From contig NZ_CP108882.1 in assembly GCF_036347055.1 (NCBI RefSeq), positions 4,568,501 through 4,632,500 on the forward strand: a DNA stretch of 64,000 nucleotides, in the 5' to 3' direction. The notes beneath the pieces are model-generated. The model did not search any database, was not told where the DNA came from, and saw only the letters and a program-made list of their open reading frames with translations. A program made the translations under genes and the position numbers. Each line of letters starts with the position of its first letter. Position 1 is the first letter of the stretch. This document shows, piece after piece, positions 54,906 to 63,284 of the stretch. This DNA is from Streptomyces sp. NBC_00820. GTDB taxonomy: Bacteria > Actinomycetota > Actinomycetes > Streptomycetales > Streptomycetaceae.

Positions 54906-54944
54906 CTCTCTGATCAGCCTCTCTGATCAGCCTCTCTGATCGGT
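54906..54944 (+). repeat. Triple 13-bp tandem repeat in the ilvD leader
   Basis: CTCTCTGATCAGC occurs at 54906-54918 and 54919-54931, and a degenerate copy at 54932-54944. Each carries the TGATCA palindrome or a near match. It ends 20 bases before the ilvD start. Confidence 0.9.
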
Positions 54945-54964
54945 CCCTGAAGGAGCGAGCGACC

Positions 54965-56818
54965 ATGCCCGAGCTGAGGTCCCGCACAGTCACCCACGGC
55001 CGCAACATGGCGGGCGCCCGCGCCCTCATGCGTGCTTCCGGTGTACCCGGTGCGGACATCGGCCGGAAGCCGATCATCGCCGTCGCCAACTCCTTCACGG
55101 AGTTCGTGCCGGGCCACACCCACCTCCAGCCGGTCGGCCGGATCGTCAGCGAGGCGATCCGCGAGGCGGGCGGCATCCCGCGCGAGTTCAACACGATCGC
55201 GGTCGACGACGGCATCGCGATGGGCCATGGGGGCATGCTGTACTCCCTGCCCTCCCGCGACCTGATCGCCGACTCCGTCGAGTACATGGTCGAGGCCCAC
55301 TGCGCCGACGCCATGATCTGCATCTCCAACTGCGACAAGATCACCCCGGGCATGCTGCTGGCGGCCCTGCGTCTGAACATCCCGACGGTGTTCGTCTCCG
55401 GCGGCCCCATGGAGTCCGGCCGCGCCACGCTGGTCGACGGCACGGTCCGCACCCTCGACCTGGTCGACGCGATCTCCGACGCCGTCAACGACAAGATCTC
55501 CGACGAGGACATCCTCCGCATCGAGGAGAACGCCTGCCCCACCTGCGGCAGCTGTTCCGGCATGTTCACCGCCAACTCGATGAACTGCCTGGCCGAGGCC
55601 ATCGGCCTCGCCCTCCCCGGCAACGGCTCGGTCCTCGCCACGCACACGGCCCGTAAGGCCCTCTACGAGGACGCGGCCCGCACGGTCATGGACATCACCC
55701 GCCGCTACTACGAGCAGGACGACGAGTCGGTCCTGCCCCGCAACGTCGCCACCTTCCAGGCCTTCGAGAACGCCATGGCCCTGGACATCGCGATGGGCGG
55801 CTCCACCAACACGATCCTGCACCTGCTGGCCGCCGCCCAGGAGGCCGGCGTCCCCTTCGGCCTGGAGCAGATCGACGCCGTCTCGCGCCGGGTGCCCTGC
55901 CTGGCGAAGGTGGCCCCCAACGTCGCGAAGAACCGCACGTACTACATGGAGGACGTGCACCGCGCCGGCGGCATCCCCGCCCTGCTCGGCGAACTGCACC
56001 GCGCGGGCCTGCTCAACGAGGACGTCCACGCCGTGCACAGCCCCTCGCTGGGCGACTGGCTGAAGACCTGGGACGTGCGCGGCGGCTCGCCCTCGCCGGA
56101 GGCCGTCGAAATGTGGCACGCGGCGCCGGGCTGCGTGCGCTCCGCCGAGGCCTTCTCCCAGTCCGAGCGATGGGAGTCCCTGGACGACGACGCCGAGAAC
56201 GGCTGCATCCGCTCCGCCGAGCACGCCTACTCCAAGGACGGCGGCCTCGCGGTCCTCAGGGGCAACCTGGCCGTCGACGGCTGCGTGGTCAAGACCGCCG
56301 GTGTCGACGAGTCGATCTGGACCTTCGAGGGCCCGGCCGTGGTCTGCGAGTCCCAGGAGGAGGCCGTCCAGCGCATCCTCACCCAGGAGGTCAAGGACGG
56401 CGACGTCGTCGTCATCCGCTACGAGGGCCCCAAGGGCGGCCCCGGCATGCAGGAGATGCTCTACCCGACCTCGTACCTGAAGGGCCGCGGCCTCGGCAAG
56501 AGCTGCGCCCTGATCACCGACGGCCGCTTCTCGGGCGGCACCTCCGGCCTCTCCATCGGCCACGCCTCCCCCGAGGCGGCCTCCGGCGGCACCATCGCCC
56601 TCGTCCGGGACGGCGACCGCATCCGCATCGACATCCCGAACCGCACGATCGAGCTGCTCGTCGACGACGCCGAACTGGCGCGGCGCGATCAGGCGTTGGG
56701 CGGCGTGTACGCCCCGAAGGACCGCGACCGCAAGGTCTCGGCGGCTCTGCGGGCCTACGCGGCGATGGCGACCAGCGCGGACAAGGGCGCGGTGCGTGAC
56801 GTCACCAAGCTCGGCTGA
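54965..56818 (+). CDS. ilvD: Dihydroxy-acid dehydratase
   Basis: The 617-residue Fe-S enzyme dehydrates the dihydroxy acids of valine, isoleucine and leucine/pantoate synthesis. The metal and cluster motifs are [23 protein letters not shown] (Cys123, Lys125) and [11 protein letters not shown] (Cys197), and the C-terminal domain has the [17 protein letters not shown] serine region. Length and pattern match the E. coli type. AAGGAG precedes ATG 54965. Three 13-bp repeats occupy the leader, and no leader peptide with runs of branched-chain codons was found. A terminator follows. Confidence 0.97.
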   Translation: MPELRSRTVTHGRNMAGARALMRASGVPGADIGRKPIIAVANSFTEFVPGHTHLQPVGRIVSEAIREAGGIPREFNTIAVDDGIAMGHGGMLYSLPSRDLIADSVEYMVEAHCADAMICISNCDKITPGMLLAALRLNIPTVFVSGGPMESGRATLVDGTVRTLDLVDAISDAVNDKISDEDILRIEENACPTCGSCSGMFTANSMNCLAEAIGLALPGNGSVLATHTARKALYEDAARTVMDITRRYYEQDDESVLPRNVATFQAFENAMALDIAMGGSTNTILHLLAAAQEAGVPFGLEQIDAVSRRVPCLAKVAPNVAKNRTYYMEDVHRAGGIPALLGELHRAGLLNEDVHAVHSPSLGDWLKTWDVRGGSPSPEAVEMWHAAPGCVRSAEAFSQSERWESLDDDAENGCIRSAEHAYSKDGGLAVLRGNLAVDGCVVKTAGVDESIWTFEGPAVVCESQEEAVQRILTQEVKDGDVVVIRYEGPKGGPGMQEMLYPTSYLKGRGLGKSCALITDGRFSGGTSGLSIGHASPEAASGGTIALVRDGDRIRIDIPNRTIELLVDDAELARRDQALGGVYAPKDRDRKVSAALRAYAAMATSADKGAVRDVTKLG

Positions 56819-56834
56819 ACGACCGTGACCGACA

Positions 56835-56860
56835 GGGGCCGCCTCCGACGAGGCGGCCCC
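56835..56860. terminator. Bidirectional terminator between ilvD and the kinase
   Basis: A perfect 11-bp stem (GGGGCCGCCTC with GAGGCGGCCCC) with loop CGAC, followed by TTCG, 17 bases after the ilvD stop. Confidence 0.82.
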
Positions 56861-56868
56861 TTCGCACG

Positions 56869-58983
56869 TCACCAGGCCGAGGGATCACGTCCGTCGACGG
56901 TGAAGACGGTGCCGTCGGGGGCGGTGGCGTAGAGGTGGCCGTCGGCGAGCAGGGGTGCGGGCAGATCGGCGGTGAGCTCGTCCGAGTGCGCGCCCAGCCG
57001 TGGCGGAGTCTGACCCAGGAGGCGTCCGTCGCCGGCGTCGACGGCGAGCAGACGGCCGTCGGCGGCCGAGAAGTACACGTGGTCACCCGAGGCCACCGGG
57101 GCCGAGCCGCGGCTCACGGACGTCTGCAGACTCCACAGCCGTTTGCCGGTGGCGACGTCGAAGGCTTCCAGCGCCCCGTCGGTGGCCAGGAGGTAGACGA
57201 CTCCGCCGTGCACACCGGCCTGGGGTGCCAGGCGCGGGACGGGAAGTGCGACCCGGCGCAGTGACTTCGAGGCCGGCGTGTAGCGAAGCACCCCCGTCGT
57301 GTCCCCGGTGGTGCTGTCGACGGACAGCAGGTACAGGGTGCCGTCCTGACTGCCGACAGGTCTCAGCGTCCCGTCCAGGCGCGCTCCCCAGCGTGCGGCA
57401 CCGGTGGCCGGGTCCACGGCGGTGACGTCCGAGTGCGTTCCGTCTTCGGACGTGGTGACCGCGTACGCCAGCGGGTCGCCGGCGAACATGGCCAGGGAGG
57501 GCGTCCCCGTGCCGGAGATCCGCCGGTGCCACCTCTCGTCGCCGGACCCGCCGTCGAGACCGGTCACCGATCCGTCGGGGTCGGCGAGGAGGAGCGTGCC
57601 GCCGGCGAGGAGCGTGCCCCCGTGCGCGGGTATGTCCCGCGACCAGCGGGTCCGGCCCGACACGGGATCGAGCGTCTCCACACGGCGGTCCCCGTCCACC
57701 GGCAGCCGAAGCAGACCGTCGGCCAGGACCGGCGTGCCGCTGGTGCGTTCCCCGGCGACGGACCGCCGCCACAGGGGAGTCCCGTCCGTCGCGTCGAGGG
57801 CGAAGGCCAGCCCGGAGCGGAAGCAGAACAACTTCCCGGAGCCGTAGGAGCATCGGGGCATCCCCGAGCCTTCACCGGCCGGGTTCGCCCGCCAGGGTGC
57901 GAACCCGGCCGGGGCGCTCCGCACGCCGGCCCTCGGCACCGGAGCGTCGCTGTCGCCGAGCCACTGCACCATGGCCGTCGCACCGCTCACGACAAGGGCG
58001 AATACCCCGGCGCCGAGCGCCACGTTTCTGCGGAGACGGCGGCCCGGCCGTCGTGGGGGCGCCGCACCAGGTGACTCCTGCGCCGGCGCGTCCTTCCTCT
58101 CCGGCGCGCCCTTCCTCGTCCGCTGCTCCGGTATGAACGCCTGTGTGTCGTACAACGCCGCCACCGACCGGAGTTCCCGCATCAGCTCGTCCGGGGTCGG
58201 CCGGTCCTCCGGCTCCTTGGCGAGGCAGCGCAGCACCAGGGGCGCGAGGCTCTCGGGCATTCCGGTCAGGTCGGGCTCGTCATGGACGACCTGGTACGCG
58301 ACGACGTACGGACTGTCGGAGTCGAACGGCCCCCGCCCGGTCGCCGCGTGCACCATCAGCGACCCGAGCGCGAAGATGTCGGCGGCGGGCCCGACCTCCC
58401 TCGGCCGCCGGAACTGCTCGGGTGCCATGAAGGGGGGCGTGCCGATCAGCTTGCCGGTCTCGGTGCGCAGTTCGCTGTTCTTGGGCCGGGAGATGCCGAA
58501 GTCGATGACCTTCGGTCCGTCCTCGGCGAGCAGCACGTTGCCCGGCTTCAGATCGCGGTGGACGACTCCGACGCGATGGATGTCGCGCAGCGCCTCCGCG
58601 AGCCCGGCCATCAGCCGGCGCAACCGGGCAGGCTCCATGGGGCCGTTGTCCTTGATCTGGTCGGACAGCGTCGGCCCCGGAATGAACAGTGTGGCCATCC
58701 AGGGCCGCCCGGCCTCCGGGTCGGCGTCGACGACGGGCGCGGTGAACGCGCCGCTCACCGTCCTGGCGGCGGCGACTTCCTGCCGGAACCGGCTTCTGAA
58801 CTCGGGGTCCTTGGCGTACCCGGCATGGACGACCTTCACCGCGAGCTTCATCCCCGAGGCGCTGCGGGCCAGATGGACGACGCCCATGCCCCCGGAGCCC
58901 AGACGCGACTCCAGGCGGTAGTGACCGGCGTACTCCGGAAGTTCCGCTTCCGCGCTCGCTCCGGTGTTGCGCTGTGGCGCCAT
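56869..58983 (-). CDS. Receptor-type Ser/Thr protein kinase with PQQ-like propeller
   Basis: The 704-residue protein has an N-terminal Hanks-type kinase (about 20-285): Gly loop GSGGMGVVHLA, Lys50 in AVKVV, HRDLKPGNV with Asp144, DFG with Asp161, and GTPPFMAPEQ activation segment. A basic linker, one membrane helix (about 322-342) and an extracytoplasmic region of PQQ-type beta-propeller repeats (about 380-700; WRRSVAGERTSGTPVLADGLL, LATDGALEAFDVATGKRLW, FSAADGRLLAVDAGDGRLLG) follow. The propeller probably binds a ligand or protein outside the cell, as with other actinobacterial sensor kinases. ATG 58983 follows GGGGGTGG. Divergent from two SH3b genes. Confidence 0.94.
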   Translation of the reverse strand: MAPQRNTGASAEAELPEYAGHYRLESRLGSGGMGVVHLARSASGMKLAVKVVHAGYAKDPEFRSRFRQEVAAARTVSGAFTAPVVDADPEAGRPWMATLFIPGPTLSDQIKDNGPMEPARLRRLMAGLAEALRDIHRVGVVHRDLKPGNVLLAEDGPKVIDFGISRPKNSELRTETGKLIGTPPFMAPEQFRRPREVGPAADIFALGSLMVHAATGRGPFDSDSPYVVAYQVVHDEPDLTGMPESLAPLVLRCLAKEPEDRPTPDELMRELRSVAALYDTQAFIPEQRTRKGAPERKDAPAQESPGAAPPRRPGRRLRRNVALGAGVFALVVSGATAMVQWLGDSDAPVPRAGVRSAPAGFAPWRANPAGEGSGMPRCSYGSGKLFCFRSGLAFALDATDGTPLWRRSVAGERTSGTPVLADGLLRLPVDGDRRVETLDPVSGRTRWSRDIPAHGGTLLAGGTLLLADPDGSVTGLDGGSGDERWHRRISGTGTPSLAMFAGDPLAYAVTTSEDGTHSDVTAVDPATGAARWGARLDGTLRPVGSQDGTLYLLSVDSTTGDTTGVLRYTPASKSLRRVALPVPRLAPQAGVHGGVVYLLATDGALEAFDVATGKRLWSLQTSVSRGSAPVASGDHVYFSAADGRLLAVDAGDGRLLGQTPPRLGAHSDELTADLPAPLLADGHLYATAPDGTVFTVDGRDPSAW

Positions 58984-59162
58984 GAACCACCCCCGTGCTG
59001 TTCGTTCGCGCGCGCGACCCACGGAGCCTATTCGATGACCCGAGCGAGGCAGAGGAGGCTTGTCGGAGTGCCTGTGCGAGTTGTAAACACGTGTTTCACA
59101 GATCGTTTCGGGGGAATCAACGGGGCCCATGGCCGTCATGGGGATCAACGGGGAGGTCCGTC

Positions 59163-59483
59163 ATGTCAGTTGAGCGTGCGGAGGAAGTGGTGGGTGCCGG
59201 GGAACCGGACGCGGCCGTACGGGGGGCGTCCGTGCGTACGTACCCGGTCGCCCCGGGGCTCCGCCTGAACGTCCGCAGCGGCCCGGGCACCAACTACGGC
59301 GTCGTCCGCCAGCTGCCGGAGGGGACCCGCGTCCCGGTCTTCTGCCAGACGCCGGGCACGACGGTGGCGGGGTACTACGGCACGTCGAACATCTGGGACA
59401 ACATCGACAACGGCGAGTTCGTCTCGGACACCTACGTACAGACCGGCAGCGACGGCTATGTGGCCGACCGCTGCGCCCGATGA
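59163..59483 (+). CDS. SH3b-domain protein lacking a signal peptide
   Basis: The 106-residue protein has one bacterial SH3 domain (about 25-105; GLRLNVRSGPGTNYGVVRQLPEGTRVPVFCQTPG) and a Cys near the end that probably pairs with the Cys in FCQTPG. Its C-terminal half is almost identical, in DNA and protein, to the next gene. No signal peptide is seen, although SH3b domains normally bind wall peptides outside. GGGGAGGT precedes ATG 59163. It may be cytoplasmic, exported another way, or a duplicate that lost its signal sequence. Confidence 0.78.
   Translation: MSVERAEEVVGAGEPDAAVRGASVRTYPVAPGLRLNVRSGPGTNYGVVRQLPEGTRVPVFCQTPGTTVAGYYGTSNIWDNIDNGEFVSDTYVQTGSDGYVADRCAR
59346..59471 (+). repeat. 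Near-identical segment shared by the two SH3b genes, copy 1
   Basis: Bases 59346-59471 and 59742-59867 align without gaps and differ at only a few positions (for example GTGGCG against GTGTCG, and ATCGACAAC against ATCAGCAAC). This indicates a recent duplication or gene conversion. Confidence 0.9.
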
Positions 59484-59504
59484 TGCGCGAGTGGCAGGAG
59501 TGAG

Positions 59505-59879
59505 ATGACTTTCCGGAAGAACAGGCCCGCTTTGCTCGCGGGTGCCGCAGGCGCCCTTCTCCTGGTGATGGGCTCGGCGACCGCCGCCGACGCGGCCACC
59601 ACGACCCCGGCCACGGCGGGTGCGCCCACGGTCCGGTACTACCCGATCGCCCCGGGCGTCAGCGTGAACGTCCGCAGTGGCCCCGGCACCGGCTACAACA
59701 TCACCCGCGTACTGCTCGAAGGCGCCATGGTCCCGGTGTACTGCCAGACGCCGGGCACGACGGTGTCGGGGTACTACGGCACGTCGAACATCTGGGACAA
59801 CATCAGCAACGGCGAGTTCGTCTCGGACACCTACGTGCACACCGGCAGCGACGGCTACATCGCCGACCCCTGCGCCTGA
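59505..59879 (+). CDS. Secreted SH3b-domain protein
   Basis: The 124-residue protein has a Sec signal peptide (about 1-31; FRKNRPALLAGAAGALLLVMG, cleavage near ADA-A) and one SH3b domain with paired Cys residues (VYCQTPG and DPCA). It is the intact twin of the gene 22 bases upstream. It probably binds peptidoglycan stem peptides or another wall ligand; there is no enzymatic domain. AGGAG precedes ATG 59505. Confidence 0.85.
   Translation: MTFRKNRPALLAGAAGALLLVMGSATAADAATTTPATAGAPTVRYYPIAPGVSVNVRSGPGTGYNITRVLLEGAMVPVYCQTPGTTVSGYYGTSNIWDNISNGEFVSDTYVHTGSDGYIADPCA
59742..59867 (+). repeat. Near-identical segment shared by the two SH3b genes, copy 2
   Basis: Partner of the segment at 59346-59471; the copies are 396 bp apart, head to tail. 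Confidence 0.9.
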
Positions 59880-59909
59880 CCCCGCCCGGGGCTCGCGCCC
59901 GGCCGGAGC

Positions 59910-59915
59910 CATAAT
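59910..59915 (+). promoter_or_regulatory. -10 box of the membrane protein gene (leaderless)
   Basis: CATAAT lies 6 bases before GTG 59922. Confidence 0.6.
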
Positions 59916-59921
59916 CGTCCC

Positions 59922-60455
59922 GTGAGCGACGAAACCGGCACCCCGGCCACCCCCGCGAGCCCCACGGTCGGCGGTGCGGCACAGGGCGCCGGCCCCCGCC
60001 CCGAGCCCCTGCGCTTCTTCGGTACGTCCTGGATGAACCACGACGACGGGTATGCGGCCCGCCGCGCCGGCGTGGCCGTCGGCTCCCTCGCCGCGGCGGC
60101 CGCCGCCTGCCTCGTCCTGGGCTTCGCCTACCAGGGACTCCAGATCGCCGACAGCGGCTCCTTCGTGACCGTCCTGGTCGTCGCCATGTTCGCGATCTGC
60201 AGCGCGCTCGCCTTCCGCAACACCTGGGAGGGCTTCGGCAAGCGCCACGACCCCCGGCGCCAGGCCTCCCTACGCGGCCTGCTCGCCATCGGCTTCGTCG
60301 GCTCCCTCCTCGCCTACTTCTTCCGCTCCCTCACCGAGGCGCCGGGCGAAAGGCTCCACCGCACGGAACACGAAAAGGCCCGCGAGGAATTCGAGCGCCG
60401 CTCCTCCCGCCGGACCGGCAATCCGTCGAAGCGGAAGCAGCAGCGAAAGCAGTAG
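59922..60455 (+). CDS. Conserved membrane protein
   Basis: The 177-residue protein has three membrane helices (about 48-70, 78-98 and 117-136), a disordered start and a strongly basic C-terminal tail (EKAREEFERRSSRRTGNPSKRKQQRK). Streptomyces homologues are sometimes labelled EamA/RhaT-type transporter, but three helices are too few for that fold, so I regard the label as unsupported. Probably leaderless. Confidence 0.78.
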   Translation: MSDETGTPATPASPTVGGAAQGAGPRPEPLRFFGTSWMNHDDGYAARRAGVAVGSLAAAAAACLVLGFAYQGLQIADSGSFVTVLVVAMFAICSALAFRNTWEGFGKRHDPRRQASLRGLLAIGFVGSLLAYFFRSLTEAPGERLHRTEHEKAREEFERRSSRRTGNPSKRKQQRKQ

Positions 60456-60465
60456 GCAAGGCAGC

Positions 60466-60481
60466 GGCTGCGGAAGCAGCC
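60466..60481 (+). terminator. Hairpin after the membrane protein gene
   Basis: GGCTGC-GGAA-GCAGCC forms a 6-bp stem followed by AAAA on the + strand; weak candidate terminator. Confidence 0.4.
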
Positions 60482-60588
60482 AAAACGGTGGGGCGGAGAG
60501 AAAGCGGCGGGTAAAAGGGGAGACAAGGAGGGGCGGGCCTTCTGACAACCCGCTGCCCCTCCAGCCCCACCTCGCGCACCATGACGAC

Positions 60589-61380
60589 ATGACTGCGTTC
60601 GCCACCGCCTCCCCCGAGCCGCCGCGCGCCCTCCGCGCCCGTTCCTTCGACGCCGCCGCGGCCCAGTACGCCGCGAGCCGCCCCTCCTACCCGCCCGCCC
60701 TCTTCGACGCCGTCGAGGAACTGGCCGGGCGCCCCCTGGCCGGAGCGCGGGCCGTGGACGTCGGCGCCGGTACCGGTATCGCGACCGCACTGCTGGACGC
60801 GCGTGGCGCGGAGGTCCTCGCGGTCGAGCCCGGGGACGGCATGGCCGCCGAGTTCCGCCGCACGCTGCCCCACATCCCGATCGTCCGGGGCAACGGCAAC
60901 GCCCTGCCCGTGGCCGACGCCCGCGCGGACTTCCTCACCTACGCCCAGGCCTGGCACTGGACCGAGCCGGCCCGCGCGGTGCCGGAGGCGCTGCGCGTCC
61001 TGCGGCCGGGCGGCGCGCTGGCCCTGTGGTGGAACACCCATGCCCTCGACGTCGAGTGGATCGCCGAGGCCACCGACCGCGCCGGCCGCTTCTTCGGCGT
61101 CGAGCTCGCCGCCGAGAAGAGCAAGGTCGCCCACCGCGTCGAGCACGCCGACCCCAGCGGCCGGCTCCGCTTCAGCCGCCGCACGGTCCGCTGGAGTCGG
61201 CGCGTCCCGATCGACACCCACCTCGCCAACGTCGGCAGCCACTCCCTCCTGCTCGTCACCCCCGAGGAACGCAGGGCCGCCTTCCTGGAAGCGGAGCGCG
61301 GCCATCTGCTGAAGGCCTTCCCGGACGGCGTCGTCGAGGAGACGTACGACGTCTTCCTGCTCGTGGCCACCAAGCCCTGA
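60589..61380 (+). CDS. Class I SAM-dependent methyltransferase
   Basis: The 263-residue protein has the SAM-binding motif AVDVGAGTGIATALL (about 53-67), the acidic tip AVEPGDGM, and the AQAWHWTEPARAVPEALRVLRPGGALALWW segment typical of UbiE/Methyltransf_11 proteins. Substrate unknown. A second ATG at 60581 is out of frame. Three 10-bp repeats follow its 3' end, the first including the stop codon. Confidence 0.92.
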   Translation: MTAFATASPEPPRALRARSFDAAAAQYAASRPSYPPALFDAVEELAGRPLAGARAVDVGAGTGIATALLDARGAEVLAVEPGDGMAAEFRRTLPHIPIVRGNGNALPVADARADFLTYAQAWHWTEPARAVPEALRVLRPGGALALWWNTHALDVEWIAEATDRAGRFFGVELAAEKSKVAHRVEHADPSGRLRFSRRTVRWSRRVPIDTHLANVGSHSLLLVTPEERRAAFLEAERGHLLKAFPDGVVEETYDVFLLVATKP

Positions 61381-61400
61381 CAAGCCCTGACAAGCCCTGA
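61371..61400 (+). repeat. Triple 10-bp tandem repeat across the methyltransferase stop codon
   Basis: CAAGCCCTGA occurs three times head to tail (61371-61380, 61381-61390, 61391-61400). The TGA in the first copy is the stop codon, so copy-number change would not alter the protein. Confidence 0.92.
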
Positions 61401-61502
61401 CCCAGCCCCCCGACCCCCAGACCCCGTCACGCTCCCTCCAGCGGCGGCCCGGTTCCTGAACCCGGCCGCCGCCTTCGTGTACGGCGCACCGGGCCGACCC
61501 CC

Positions 61503-61531
61503 TTGACGGCGCCCACCCACCGGAACATTAT
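61503..61531 (+). promoter_or_regulatory. Promoter of the ABC exporter operon
   Basis: TTGACG (61503-61508) and CATTAT (61526-61531) are 17 bp apart, close to the sigma-70-type consensus. The -10 ends 7 bases before ATG 61539, so the transcript is probably leaderless. Confidence 0.75.
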
Positions 61532-61550
61532 TCATCGCATGATGAATTAT
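61527..61550. promoter_or_regulatory. AT-rich palindromic operator over -10 and start codon
   Basis: ATTCATC (61530-61536) and GATGAAT (61541-61547) are perfect arms around GCAT, with AT/AT extending them at 61527-61528 and 61549-61550. It overlaps the -10 box and ATG 61539, an ideal repressor site. Confidence 0.7.
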
Positions 61551-62369
61551 ATGCTCGGCCAACCCCACCCCCCGGCACCCGACGCCGTCCACGCCGACGG
61601 ACTCACCGTCGTCCGCGGCCCCCGAACCGTCCTGCACGACCTCCACTTCACCGTCCCCCGCGGCCAGATCACCGGCCTGCTCGGCCCCTCCGGCTGCGGC
61701 AAGTCGACCCTGATGCGCTCCATCGTCGGCACCCAGGCGAAGGCCACCGGCACCCTCGACGTACTCGGCCGCCCCGCCGGCCACCCCACCCTGCGCAGCC
61801 GCATCGGCTACGTCACCCAGGCCCCCTCCGTCTACGACGACCTCACCGTCCGACAGAACCTCGACTACTTCGCCGCGATCCTCGACCCCGGCCGGGCCGC
61901 CGCCGAACGCCGGCACGATGTCGACCGGGTCCTCACCGACGTCGACCTCACCAGCCACGCCGACGCCCTCGCCGGCAACCTCTCCGGCGGTCAGCGAGGC
62001 CGCGTCTCCCTCGCCGTCGCCCTCCTCGGCAGCCCCGAACTCCTCGTCCTCGACGAGCCGACCGTCGGCCTCGATCCGGTCCTGCGCCGCGACCTGTGGG
62101 CCCTCTTCGACGACATCGCCGCCACCCGCGGCGCCACCCTCCTCGTCTCCTCGCACGTCATGGACGAGGCCGAGCGCTGCCACCGCCTCCTCCTCATGCG
62201 CGACGGCCGGATCCTCGCCGACGACACTCCCGAGGCCCTGCGCGCCCGCACCGGCACCGACACCGTCGAGGCCGCATTCCTGCACCTGGTCGACGAAGCG
62301 GCGGCCATGGAGGCAGGCGCCACGGAAACCGGCGCCACGGACCGCACCAAGGAGACGACGACCCGATGA
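61539..62369 (+). CDS. ABC transporter ATP-binding protein
   Basis: The 276-residue ATPase has Walker A GPSGCGKST, Q loop YVTQAPSVYDDLTVRQNL, signature NLSGGQRGRVSLAVAL, Walker B LLVLDEPTVGLDP and switch His in VSSHVMDEAERC. The pattern is that of DrrA/NodI-type drug or lipid exporters, not importers. ATG 61539 is chosen because it coincides with the predicted transcript start; in-frame ATGs at 61542 and 61551 are alternatives, and a TTG at 61503 lies in the -35 box. It overlaps the permease gene (ATGA). Confidence 0.93.
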   Translation: MMNYMLGQPHPPAPDAVHADGLTVVRGPRTVLHDLHFTVPRGQITGLLGPSGCGKSTLMRSIVGTQAKATGTLDVLGRPAGHPTLRSRIGYVTQAPSVYDDLTVRQNLDYFAAILDPGRAAAERRHDVDRVLTDVDLTSHADALAGNLSGGQRGRVSLAVALLGSPELLVLDEPTVGLDPVLRRDLWALFDDIAATRGATLLVSSHVMDEAERCHRLLLMRDGRILADDTPEALRARTGTDTVEAAFLHLVDEAAAMEAGATETGATDRTKETTTR

Positions 62370-63148
62370 GCACGACGACCCCCGCCACTCGCGCCGTGCC
62401 GACCGGCGCGTTCAACGCCTCGCGCACCACCGCCACCGCGGCCCGCGTCCTGCGCCAGCTCCGCCACGACCCGCGGACCATCGCGCTGATGATCCTCATC
62501 CCCTGTCTGATGCTGATCCTGCTGCGTTACGTCTTCGACGCCAGCCCGCGCACCTTCGACAACATCGGCGCCTCACTGCTCGGCGTCTTCCCGCTGATCA
62601 CGATGTTCCTGGTCACCTCCATCGCCACCCTGCGCGAACGCACCTCGGGCACGCTCGAACGACTCCTCGCCATGCCCCTGGGCAAGGCCGACCTCATCGC
62701 CGGTTACGCCCTCGCCTTCGGCGCGGTCGCCGTCGTCCAGTCCGCCCTGGCCACAGGACTCGCGGTCTGGGTCCTCGGTCTCGACGTCACCGGCTCACCC
62801 TGGCTGCTGCTGCTCGTCGCCCTCCTCGACGCCCTGCTCGGCACGGCCCTCGGCCTCTTCGTCTCGGCCTTCGCCGCCTCCGAGTTCCAGGCGGTCCAGT
62901 TCATGCCGGCGGTGATCTTCCCCCAGCTCCTCCTCTGCGGACTCTTCACTCCCCGTTCCGCCATGCACCCGGCCCTGGAGGCGATCTCCGACGTCCTGCC
63001 GATGTCGTACGCCGTCGACGGCATGAACCAGGTCCTCCACCACACCGACGTGACCACGACCTTCGTCCGCGATGTCCTGATCGTGGCCGGCTGCGCGGTA
63101 CTGGTGCTGGCCCTGGGCGCGGCCACCTTGCGCCGCCGCACGGTCTGA
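62366..63148 (+). CDS. ABC-2 type transporter permease
   Basis: The 260-residue permease has six membrane helices (about 40-58, 67-90, 113-136, 140-165, 172-193, 230-252) and the ABC-2 signature region REREERTSGTLERLLAMPLGKADLIAGY-like (ATLRERTSGTLERLLAMPL here) plus the late MPAVIFPQLLLCGLFTP. It forms an exporter with the upstream ATPase, translated with it through ATGA. Possible cargo is a drug, lipid or peptide. A small hairpin at 63162-63179 follows. Confidence 0.92.
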   Translation: MSTTTPATRAVPTGAFNASRTTATAARVLRQLRHDPRTIALMILIPCLMLILLRYVFDASPRTFDNIGASLLGVFPLITMFLVTSIATLRERTSGTLERLLAMPLGKADLIAGYALAFGAVAVVQSALATGLAVWVLGLDVTGSPWLLLLVALLDALLGTALGLFVSAFAASEFQAVQFMPAVIFPQLLLCGLFTPRSAMHPALEAISDVLPMSYAVDGMNQVLHHTDVTTTFVRDVLIVAGCAVLVLALGAATLRRRTV

Positions 63149-63161
63149 CACCCGGGGGGTC

Positions 63162-63179
63162 CAGGGGGCACAGCCCCTG
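63162..63179 (+). terminator. Hairpin after the ABC exporter operon
   Basis: CAGGGG-GCACAG-CCCCTG forms a 6-bp stem 13 bases after the stop, between the permease and proC. Confidence 0.4.
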
Positions 63180-63284
63180 ACGCCCTCACCGCCACCGGTC
63201 ACCTGCCGACCGGCACGGTCAGTCGCCGTCCGTCCAGCGGACAATTCCTCCGCACCCCGTACCCCCGGTGCGAGGATGAGCCGC

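Noticed and set aside
54714..54964. T-box or leader-peptide attenuator before ilvD
   Set aside because: No T-box sequence and no short frame with a run of Leu/Val/Ile codons is present; the repeat is reported instead.
59922..60455. EamA/RhaT transporter annotation
   Set aside because: Only about three membrane helices are present, whereas EamA-type transporters have about ten in two repeats.
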